32,310 nucleotides of DNA from positions 1 to 32,310 of the forward strand of contig JAEOTP010000003.1 in the NCBI GenBank assembly GCA_016839765.1, given 5' to 3'. The notes under the pieces were generated by a model. It worked only from the letters and a program-made list of their open reading frames with translations. It had not been told where the DNA came from and did not search any database. Both the position numbers and the translations under genes were made by a program. Of this stretch, positions 1 through 6,979 are shown one piece after another; within the stretch, counting starts at the first letter, position 1; each line of letters starts with the position of its first letter. Source of the stretch: Promethearchaeota archaeon (GTDB taxonomy: Archaea > Asgardarchaeota > Lokiarchaeia > Sigyniarchaeales > SOKP01).

Positions 1-70
1 AAAATAATGTTCTTCGTTAATTTTTTAATATTATTCTTATAATTTATTTATGGTCATTATTTGTCTAGAA

Positions 71-118
71 ACCGAAATATTTAAATATGAACATATCGAC
101 ATATCTATTATTATAGAT
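71..118 (+). promoter_or_regulatory. Promoter and palindrome of the Lrp-like gene
   Basis: A purine-rich BRE-like stretch (71-77) leads into TTTAAATA at 80-87, a good archaeal TATA box. The initiation region expected about 25 bases downstream carries the palindrome ATCTAT-TATT-ATAGAT (103-118). An operator overlapping the start site of an Lrp-family gene suggests autoregulation, which is common in that family. That role is inferred; the elements are seen directly. Confidence 0.6.
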
Positions 119-141
119 AGTGAATTCGATAGTGATATTAA

Positions 142-669
142 ATGGCCAGTGAATTATTTAGTATTGATGAGATTGATAGAAATATTATTCAATTAATCCA
201 AAAAGAACCAACTCTTACTCATACAGAAATAGCAAAACAAGTTAATAGAAGTCAACCAACAATTGGCATGCGTATAAGAAAGTTAGAAGAACTTGGAATT
301 TTAAAATTTCAAGCGGGCATTAATGTTAAGACAACTGATTTAATTCTTGCGAGAGTTGAGATTCAAACTTTAAATCCTTCTGAAATTATAAAATTAGTTA
401 AAAAATGCCCTTATATGCTAAATGTGTTTAGATTAAGTGGATCTTCCAATCTGAGTGTATTAATGGCTAGTCCAAAGCTAAAACACTTAGATCAAATAGT
501 TAATCGACATTTTAGAAGAAATTCTGATGTATTATCTGTGTACATAGATGTGATTACTGAGATAATTGAAGATTTTGTGCTAAATTTTAACTTTAATTTT
601 GATAAATGTGGTGCCACCAAAGATGGCCGCTGCTGTGGTAAATGTACAAATCAGAACGAAGAAGCATGA
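142..669 (+). CDS. Lrp/AsnC-family transcriptional regulator with Cys-rich tail
   Basis: This 175-residue protein begins with a winged helix-turn-helix (about residues 8-60: IDEIDRNIIQLI, then EIAKQVNRSQPTIGMRIRKLEELGIL), the arrangement of Lrp/AsnC regulators. The remainder fits the RAM ligand-binding and oligomerisation domain (about 65-150). The C-terminus adds a short tail with Cys156, Cys164, Cys165 and Cys168 (DGRCCGKC), which could bind a metal or sense redox state. The ATG at 142 lies about 55 bases after a clear TATA box and downstream of a palindrome that may be its own operator. The gene is monocistronic and ends in TGA, one of several real TGA stops in the window. The effector is unknown. 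Confidence 0.85.
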   Translation: MASELFSIDEIDRNIIQLIQKEPTLTHTEIAKQVNRSQPTIGMRIRKLEELGILKFQAGINVKTTDLILARVEIQTLNPSEIIKLVKKCPYMLNVFRLSGSSNLSVLMASPKLKHLDQIVNRHFRRNSDVLSVYIDVITEIIEDFVLNFNFNFDKCGATKDGRCCGKCTNQNEEA

Positions 670-824
670 ATTTATACTAAATTATAAATTTAATAAATAA
701 GTCTTTTCATATTATAAACCATAAATTTTTAGATTAATTGAAATATTAATTAATATAATTCTCTAATATTGAGAAATTATTGAAATTAAATTATCAAAAA
801 CATATGTAAAATTATGTGTAATTA

Positions 825-897
825 GCCAACGTATCCGAGCAGTTAAGGAGGTGGCCTGCAGAGCCATTATTCATGGGTGCAATTCCCATCGTTGGCT
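825..897 (+). tRNA. tRNA-Cys (GCA), unusual D- and T-loops
   Basis: A 73-nt cloverleaf can be drawn by eye. The acceptor stem GCCAACG/CGTTGGC is perfect (825-831 with 890-896) and is followed by U73 (897), the Cys identity discriminator. The anticodon stem GTGGC/GCCAT holds the loop CTGCAGA with anticodon GCA at 858-860. The T-stem is ATGGG/CCCAT (873-877 with 885-889). Oddities: the T-loop is TGCAATT, with G where T55 is nearly universal, and the D-loop shows a single G where G18G19 is expected. No CCA is encoded and a T-run follows. It lies 43 nt upstream of cysS. It may be a functional but deviant tRNA-Cys or a tRNA-like regulatory element. Confidence 0.85.
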
Positions 898-902
898 TTT
901 TT
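897..902 (+). terminator. T-run after tRNA-Cys
   Basis: Six T residues directly follow the acceptor stem of the tRNA. Oligo-T on the coding strand is enough to terminate archaeal transcription, so it may separate the tRNA from cysS or allow partial read-through. Confidence 0.45.
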
Positions 903-940
903 CTCCCCCAATTAACCATATACTCTTTTTGGTGAAGGAT

Positions 941-2392
941 ATGAAAATTTATAACAGTCTGTCTTTTAAAAAAGAAGAATTTAAGCCTATTGAAGAAAAT
1001 AAAGTAAAAATGTATGTTTGTGGCCCTACTGTATACGATAGTCCACATCTTGGGCATGCCAAATCAGCTATTGCTTTTGATATAATCCACAGATATCTTA
1101 AATTTAAAAATTACAATGTTAATCTAATCAAAAATTATACTGATATTGATGACAAGATAATTAAGCGGGCGAATGACCTGAATGTCGACGTTAGGGAATT
1201 GAGTGAGAAATACATTCAAGAATATGAAGAAATTATGAAGGCTTTAAATGTTGAGGAGGTTACAAAAAACCCTCGTGCTACTGAAGTTATTCCTTTTATG
1301 ATTGATTTTATCAAGGAATTAATTAAAAAAGGATATGCATATGAAAAGAAGGGGTCTGTATATTTTTCAGTTAAAACTTTTCCAAAATATGATACAATTT
1401 TACAAAATGTCAAAGAAGATATAGTTCAAGAAGAGGATGAGGATTATTTAGTAGATCAGGATACTATATATGGAGAAGATAAGCTTGATCCGAGAGATTT
1501 TGCATTATGGAAAAAAATGAAAGAAGGAGAACCTTTTTGGGAAAGTCCATGGAGTAAAGGGAGACCTGGTTGGCATATTGAGTGCTCTTCGATGGCTTTA
1601 AACTTCTTAGGTGAAACTATTGATATTCATGGAGGGGGTCAAGATTTAAAGTTTCCACATCATCGAAATGAAATCGCTCAATCAGAATCATATACAGGAA
1701 AACCCTTTGCAAACTACTTTATACATAATGGATTTGTTAATATTAACGATGAGAAAATGTCAAAAAGTCTTGGAAATTATTTTTTAGTTGCTGAACTCTT
1801 AAAAAAGTATGATCCAATGGTGATTCGTTTATTTCTTATATCTAGCCACTACCGAAGTTCAATAAATTATACACTGGAAACTATGGACCAAGCAAGAAAA
1901 AACTATACCAGATTAATAAATACCATTAAAAAAGTGAATATGGTTGATGCAATTGATAAAAAAAGTAAGATAATCGAAGATTTAATATACAAAGTAAACG
2001 CAACAGAAAGTAGGATAATTAAAGCCATGGATGATGATTTTGATACTCCTATCGCATTAGCAGAAATATTTTCATTATTTAGAGAAATAAATAAGATCAT
2101 ACTTGAAGAAGGGACAAAAATTAATACAACATTCAAGGAAAGATTTTTCCAATTCATAAACTTTGTCGATCAAATCTTTGGAATATTTCCTGAATTGGAA
2201 AAAAGAATTAGTAAGATACCAATTGAGGATACCGATGAAAAAGATATCCTCATCAAAAACCTTATTGATATTCTTAGTGAAACAAGAACAAAACTGAGGG
2301 AAAAAAAAATTTATGATATTAGTGATTATATTCGAAAAAAGTTAATAGAATTGGGAATAGATGTAGAAGATAAAAAAATAAAAAAGATGTAA
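941..2392 (+). CDS. cysS: Cysteinyl-tRNA synthetase
   Basis: This class I aminoacyl-tRNA synthetase charges tRNA-Cys. The 483-residue product has the HIGH-type motif HLGH at 36-39, preceded by Cys27 (MYVCGPTVYD), which together with the WHIECS segment and downstream HGGGQDLKFPHHRNE supplies the family's zinc site. KMSKS is at 272-276. The frame is open upstream through the tRNA gene, but the ATG at 941 is chosen because the family's MKIYNSLS-type N-terminus starts there and a purine-rich GGTGAAGG lies just upstream. Length is normal. The gene follows a tRNA-Cys of unusual structure, so enzyme and substrate are encoded side by side. Confidence 0.97.
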   Translation: MKIYNSLSFKKEEFKPIEENKVKMYVCGPTVYDSPHLGHAKSAIAFDIIHRYLKFKNYNVNLIKNYTDIDDKIIKRANDLNVDVRELSEKYIQEYEEIMKALNVEEVTKNPRATEVIPFMIDFIKELIKKGYAYEKKGSVYFSVKTFPKYDTILQNVKEDIVQEEDEDYLVDQDTIYGEDKLDPRDFALWKKMKEGEPFWESPWSKGRPGWHIECSSMALNFLGETIDIHGGGQDLKFPHHRNEIAQSESYTGKPFANYFIHNGFVNINDEKMSKSLGNYFLVAELLKKYDPMVIRLFLISSHYRSSINYTLETMDQARKNYTRLINTIKKVNMVDAIDKKSKIIEDLIYKVNATESRIIKAMDDDFDTPIALAEIFSLFREINKIILEEGTKINTTFKERFFQFINFVDQIFGIFPELEKRISKIPIEDTDEKDILIKNLIDILSETRTKLREKKIYDISDYIRKKLIELGIDVEDKKIKKM

Positions 2393-2521
2393 AGAAGTTC
2401 TAAAAAAGAATCAGAGAAACAAATATCAATTTTCTAGATAATCATTTTAACTTCTTTTTAATTTTATAATTTTTTTGAAAATTCTCAATAGAATTTTAAA
2501 TAATATTTTTTATTAAATCAT

Positions 2522-2818
2522 ATGGTAAATGAAATCAGGGATAATATAATTGAAGCTTTTCATATGAAAGAGTTTTTAATTACATTAGATTCTAATCCAA
2601 CAACAGGATATTCTTGGGTTCCTTTATTTGACAAGAACTTTCTAGAGTTAAAAGAGCGATCTATTAAAATGAATACTGAAAAATTTGGGAGCTCGTCTAA
2701 AGAGATATTTAAATTTAATCCCATAAAATGTGGAACTACAACTCTTACAATGATTTATAAAAGAGTATGGGAAGAAAACGGAATAAAAAAAGTAAATTTC
2801 GAAATAAAGATAAAGTGA
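2522..2818 (+). CDS. Chagasin-family (I42) cysteine protease inhibitor
   Basis: The 98-residue protein has the hallmarks of chagasin-like inhibitors of papain-type proteases: the loop NPTTGYSW (25-32), a central glycine/serine segment (KFGSSSKEIFKF) and the YKRVWE segment corresponding to the family's third inhibitory loop, followed by a final beta strand. These loops insert into the active-site cleft of the target protease. No signal peptide or lipobox is visible, so it appears cytoplasmic, whereas many prokaryotic members are exported. It is small and isolated, and converges with fwdA on the opposite strand. No C1-family protease is seen in the window, so the target is unknown. Confidence 0.8.
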   Translation: MVNEIRDNIIEAFHMKEFLITLDSNPTTGYSWVPLFDKNFLELKERSIKMNTEKFGSSSKEIFKFNPIKCGTTTLTMIYKRVWEENGIKKVNFEIKIK

Positions 2819-2858
2819 CGGAACTAGAAAATAATAGATTATTCAATTTCAAAAAAAA

Positions 2859-4607
2859 TTAACTTCTCACAACCTTTTCTTTGGGAGCGTATACATCTTG
2901 AACAGCATAATTGTTGAAATTAATGCTATAATGGTCTCTCCAACTGTGTTTTACATCCTCTAGCATATCTTCCATAAGACTTTCTTTCACTTTTCCCTCT
3001 GCCCGTATTAACGCTCCCATAGGCACTGCCATAATTTCTCCATCCTTTACTACGATTTGCCCATCCTTAATAGTATACGCCGCAGCACTAAACGCTTTTT
3101 CAAGGTCACGGCCAGTGTATCTCTCAGGATTTATTTTGTAAACTGCCACATCTCCAATAGCTCCAACTCCTAAATGACCTCTATCCTTCATACCTAACGT
3201 CTTTGCGTTTCCAGCTCGAGTCACAATTGCTAATTCATACAAAGAATATTCCCGATCAATATCTGATAATGTAGTCGCAGTCGTTGCTTTCTGATGGACA
3301 CCATTCTTTAACATTTCCTCTCTACTCTTCTTATCCATTAACCACTTAAATGCAATAGGATAAGTGGTAAATGGTGCTCCATTAGGATGGTCAGTTGTAA
3401 AGCCAATTTGAAATGGATCCTTGACTAATAACATTAATTCCAGCCCTATCGCCCATTGAACCGCATTGACACTGTTTTTTGGAGCAAAGAAATAAGGTAC
3501 TACTCCTGAACCTGATTCCCCTTCGACTTGTCCGTTGACCCACTTAATTCCAGGTTTAGATCCCCAGCTCGATACGCCACCTAAATGATGAAGTGCGAAC
3601 TTTCATGCAGAGATGAGAAAATCATCTATGCCCCATGGTCCGTCTCCAGTCATTGTAGTTGTGGCGTATTTAGTGAATACTACTTGACCATTATCAATAG
3701 AGAGATGCTTATGTGCATTAACATACTCAGCAATTTCAGCAGCACCTGAGCTAAAATCACCCCAATTTGTACCTCCATAGGCGTTAAATTGACAATGCGT
3801 TACATGTAAGCTTCGTTCTCTTTCATTTCCTGCCTTTATATCCTCACATACTTTAAATGTTTCAAGAGAGTGCTTAAAATTTCCTGGATGTCCCAAATTA
3901 TTGCAGTGAACATGAATAGAATGTGGTAATTTTAGAATTTCGTTAACTTTAGCTAGGCTCTCTATAATTTGCCGAGGAGTAACATTCCAATGAAAAACTG
4001 GGTCGTCTAAAGATTCACAATTTTTGCCCCAAGCCCAATTTTCTACACCACCAGGGTTTACAATCTTAATTGCATAACCTTTTGTAGCTTTTAATATCCA
4101 ATTGACATAGGCAGTCAATTTATCGATATCATGATCTCGTATATATTTTAGGACAAACCAATTATTCCCATAAATTGGCATCGCAGCTTTATCAATAATG
4201 GGTATGTCAAGAAACTCTTCATGCGTATGTCGCGCTTCTAGAAGGGGCATAGCTGGTTCAACTGCTGTTGTATATCCCATTTGAGCATATCTATACCCAG
4301 TGAGCCACGTACTAAGTACGCTAAATCCTGTTCCGGAACGTGTTAATTTAGTTTTTTTCATAATAGATTCAGGAACCTTATCTTCTGGTCTTAATGCTCT
4401 ACCAGTATTCACTTTAGCTCCTGCGATGTGGGTGTGAATATCAACGCCACCAGGCATTATAATCATTCCTGATGCATCGATTACTTTAGCCTCTCCATTG
4501 ACTTTGTCGACAATGATTCCATCTTTAATATGAATTTCTTTCTTTTCACCATCAATATTATTCAGTGGATCATAAACAATTCCATTCTTTATGATTAAAT
4601 CGCTCAT
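2859..4607 (-). CDS. fwdA: Formylmethanofuran dehydrogenase subunit A homologue, interrupted by a putative 30-nt BHB intron
   Basis: This is a metal-dependent amidohydrolase of the FwdA/FmdA/FhcA type, which transfers formyl/formate units to or from a C1 carrier in the Wood-Ljungdahl route. Motifs seen: DIHTH (His58, His60), the likely carboxylated Lys181 in AIKIVNPGG, HVHCNN (His232/234), HVTHCQF (His268/271), MTGDGP and TTDHPNGAPF. Read straight through, codon 335 is TGA (3605-3603), yet strong family similarity continues in the same frame. Removing 3602-3631, which folds as a bulge-helix-bulge intron, joins GDGPW to E and FALHHLGG. It yields 572 residues, a normal FwdA length. The ATG at 4607 starts MSDLIIKNG. 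No other Fwd subunit is in the window, so it may act with subunits encoded elsewhere. Confidence 0.9.
3602..3631 (-). other. Putative 30-nt bulge-helix-bulge intron in fwdA
   Basis: On the minus strand, outer helix CGGAC (3642-3638) pairs with GTTCG (3600-3596) with one G-U. The central helix CATG (3637-3634) pairs with CATG (3607-3604). The two 3-nt bulges are GGG (3633-3631) and AAA (3603-3601), each 3' of the central helix. The inner hairpin is CA/TG, a T-C mismatch, AGATGA/TCATCT and the 5-nt loop TTTTC. Cleavage after the second base of each bulge, the standard rule for the archaeal splicing endonuclease, excises 3631-3602. This removes the in-frame TGA and leaves codons CCA TGG GAG TTC GCA (PWEFA). 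Pairing and frame are seen directly; splicing is inferred. Confidence 0.85.
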
Positions 4608-4875
4608 TGTTAATTTCCTATTTTATGGCTATATTTTTATTTCATTCAAAAATTAAGGTTTGATGTTGACTTAGTTCTATTATTGTAAAAAATCAATGAT
4701 TTTTATAAAGATTTATTATTATTTTAAGGTTAATTTAGAGAATGGATTTTAGATTTTAAAAGATTGTTTTAATAAAAAATAAAATCAATTAAATTTTTAT
4801 AATTATCAAGTTAAATTATTCTTATTAATAATATCTTAATTCAAAAAAGATCTTTTTACAAAAGGTTGAATATAA

Positions 4876-5373
4876 ATGAAATCAGGACAAGTTTTAGCTT
4901 TATTAAGTGGTATTATAACTCTCCTGGGTACTTTTGTCTTTGCTATTTATGGAGTGGCTGGATTATTTGCAGGCTCTGGGATAGGATTCATTACGAATTT
5001 AGGTGATTTATTTACTAACGCCGAAGGAATTGCTCTCTTTTTAGGACTCGATGTATGGATAATATATTTACTCACAATCTTGTTTCTAATCTTTCTAGCT
5101 TCAGGTATATTACAAATGCTTGGCGTAAAATCTAAGGTATTAGGTTTTATCTTCTCTCTTTTTCCATTAGTGGTTGGTTTTATGATTATTATTTTCTTTT
5201 ACACAGATATTTTAGGTCCTACTACCGCTGTTTTCACATTATATTTCATTGGGGAACATTTCGGTGACTTTTTTCCAATTATAGTAAGTCTTGGGGACGT
5301 AGGTTTAGGAGCATATTTGTTAGTTGGCGGAGGAGTTTTAGGGATTATTGGAACATTTTTACCACGAGATTAA
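4876..5373 (+). CDS. Four-helix membrane protein, copy 1 of a tandem pair
   Basis: The 165-residue product is very hydrophobic, with four likely transmembrane segments at about 8-30, 55-78, 85-108 and 143-162. It begins MKSGQVLALLSGIITLLGTF and ends with a glycine-rich helix GGGVLGIIGTFLPRD. Both ends are nearly repeated in the next gene, so the two are diverged tandem duplicates. There are no cysteines, histidine clusters or charged pores suggesting a catalytic role, and the family is not recognised. It has its own upstream region (268 bases), so it is probably transcribed separately from the divergent fwdA gene. Confidence 0.8.
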   Translation: MKSGQVLALLSGIITLLGTFVFAIYGVAGLFAGSGIGFITNLGDLFTNAEGIALFLGLDVWIIYLLTILFLIFLASGILQMLGVKSKVLGFIFSLFPLVVGFMIIIFFYTDILGPTTAVFTLYFIGEHFGDFFPIIVSLGDVGLGAYLLVGGGVLGIIGTFLPRD

Positions 5374-5467
5374 AAGAGCTTAGCAATAATTCATTATTAA
5401 ATTAACTTTTTTTTCTTTTTTTATATTACACGTTCTTGATATTATTTATATTCATAAAAAATTCTAA

Positions 5468-5488
5468 TTTTGGCGGGAAAAACCAAAA
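5468..5488 (+). promoter_or_regulatory. Hairpin between the paired membrane-protein genes
   Basis: TTTTGG (5468-5473) pairs with CCAAAA (5483-5488) around a 9-nt loop, in a short G-rich island within otherwise AT-rich DNA. It could be a terminator of the first membrane-protein gene or a control element of the second. The role is unresolved. Confidence 0.3.
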
Positions 5489-5647
5489 GAACGGTGGGCT
5501 GTTTTTGAAGTATGTATATATCATTTAGTTATAAATAAATATATAATATCCAATAATAATAATTAAATAACAATTTTTCATTAAAAAGTAAATATTGATT
5601 TAGATATAATAATAACAATAATAAAAAATAAAGAAGTGAAATAGAGA

Positions 5648-6142
5648 ATGAAAACTGGTCAGATATTAGCCCTCCTTGGAGGAATTATAAGTCTTGTCGG
5701 TACGTTTGTTTTAACATTTTTCGAAGTTTTTGGTGCTAAAGGATCTGGAATTGGGTTATTAGTTAGCGCTGGTAATATTTTCCAAGCCGCTGCAGTATAT
5801 GGAGAACCGCTCATATATGTCTTTGAAATACTTTGGTTGATTTTAATATGGGGAGGAGTATTATCAATAGTTGGAGTAAAAGTGAGAGCATTAGCGATTA
5901 TTGGAGGAATTTTTGCAATTTTCTTAGCGGTTTATCAGATGGTGGTAGCATTTGCGGGGTATAGTTTACCTGTAGAATTTATGCAAGCTGCCATCTTTTT
6001 TGGGGCGGATACAGGAGCCTTTCCGTTACATGTTGCAGTAGGGGATTATATAGTGCCCTTTTTTACAGCAGGTCTTGGAATATACGTTTTACTTGGTGGT
6101 GGAGTTTTAGCTTTTGTTGGTGGCGTAATGCCAAGGGATTAA
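5648..6142 (+). CDS. Four-helix membrane protein, copy 2 of a tandem pair
   Basis: This 164-residue paralogue of the preceding gene begins MKTGQILALLGGIISLVGTF and ends GGGVLAFVGGVMPRD. Four hydrophobic segments are visible at about 8-28, 53-73, 80-105 and 138-160. Similarity is strongest in the first and last helices, while the middle has diverged and includes more aromatic residues. It is separated from copy 1 by 274 bases containing a G-rich hairpin and AT-rich promoter-like sequence, so the copies may be regulated independently. The function is unknown; the conserved K-S/T-G-Q N-terminus and PRD C-terminus are the marks to search with. Confidence 0.8.
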   Translation: MKTGQILALLGGIISLVGTFVLTFFEVFGAKGSGIGLLVSAGNIFQAAAVYGEPLIYVFEILWLILIWGGVLSIVGVKVRALAIIGGIFAIFLAVYQMVVAFAGYSLPVEFMQAAIFFGADTGAFPLHVAVGDYIVPFFTAGLGIYVLLGGGVLAFVGGVMPRD

Positions 6143-6172
6143 TTATTTTCAAATCATTTTTTTTTTATTATT

Positions 6173-6853
6173 TTAATCTTGAATAAAACTTGTTTTATAA
6201 ATCTCTTTTAAGTCTTCAATATCTTCAGCTTTATTAAGGTTAACAAACGTAAGTAAATTATTATCAATTGGTTTTATCTCATTTTCTATGGAAATATACT
6301 TAGTTTTCCATTTCCTATCAAGAAGTTTATTTAATTTAAATTGTTTATTTTCTAAGTTTTTTTTACTTAAATAATAAGCTTTTCTAGTTGGATAAATCGC
6401 GAATAATGGTTCAACAAAACTATTTTCCCATTGAGGAATGCAACATTCATAATTAATCGAATTAAATATTAGGAGTTCAATTACTTTAAATTGAATGAAA
6501 GGATTATCACAAGCTAAGATAAATGTTTTTTCATAGTGTAAACTTAAAAGCTCTTTAAAAGTGGAATATAAGCCAATTAAAGGACTCCGGGTCTTTTTGT
6601 CTCCAATTACAGAATTATCATCTACAATAAAACCTGTAACCATTCGATAATCAATAAGATTTATATAATTCTGAATCTGTTGCACCGAGTTAGCGGCTAA
6701 AAAAATATCTTTTTTAAATCTTTTTATTGTTTCAAGTTGATAAGATATGAGAGGTCTTCCTTGAAGTTCAAATAGCCCTTTATCAGTGCCAAATCTTTTA
6801 CTTTTTCCACCTATGAGGATGACAAAAGCAAGATATTTTTTTTTATCGCTAAT
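6173..6853 (-). CDS. mobA: Molybdenum cofactor guanylyltransferase (MobA-like), start codon unclear
   Basis: The minus-strand frame encodes the nucleotidyltransferase signature LIGGKSKRFGTDKG followed by RPLISYQLETI, FLAANS and ILACDNPF, the order found in MobA. MobA attaches GMP to molybdopterin to make the guanine dinucleotide cofactor used by W/Mo enzymes such as formate and formylmethanofuran dehydrogenases. The signature lies upstream of the first canonical start in frame (a GTG at 6685), which would delete the GTP-binding loop. Upstream the frame stays open past 6853 but offers no ATG, GTG or TTG. An ATT at 6853 would give (M)SDKKKYLAFVILIGGKS. The real start may be this non-standard codon, or a mutation or error may have removed an ATG. 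Confidence 0.8.
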   Translation of the reverse strand: MSDKKKYLAFVILIGGKSKRFGTDKGLFELQGRPLISYQLETIKRFKKDIFLAANSVQQIQNYINLIDYRMVTGFIVDDNSVIGDKKTRSPLIGLYSTFKELLSLHYEKTFILACDNPFIQFKVIELLIFNSINYECCIPQWENSFVEPLFAIYPTRKAYYLSKKNLENKQFKLNKLLDRKWKTKYISIENEIKPIDNNLLTFVNLNKAEDIEDLKEIYKTSFIQD

Positions 6854-6979
6854 TTTTGAACAGCTTATTTTATAATTTAATAATATTCTATTAAACTAAT
6901 AATTAAAAATTATAACTCATTTAAATTAATTGTATCTAAAGATAAATTTGTAAATCTCCTTCTCAAAATACTAAAAATT

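Noticed and set aside
851-940. cysS starting upstream inside the tRNA gene
   Set aside because: The frame is open there only because the tRNA lacks stops in that frame; the family N-terminus begins at ATG 941.
3603-3605. In-frame TGA of fwdA read as selenocysteine
   Set aside because: Tempting because vhuU uses Sec. However, the codon lies in a segment that looks extra relative to the family, no SECIS-like hairpin is seen in the 40 bases after the fwdA stop, and the BHB explanation removes both the stop and the extra residues.
6830-6920. BHB intron joining a minus-strand ATG near 6918 to mobA
   Set aside because: A join giving MSDKKKYLAF can be drawn, but the required central helix has a mismatch and the inner and outer helices do not pair.
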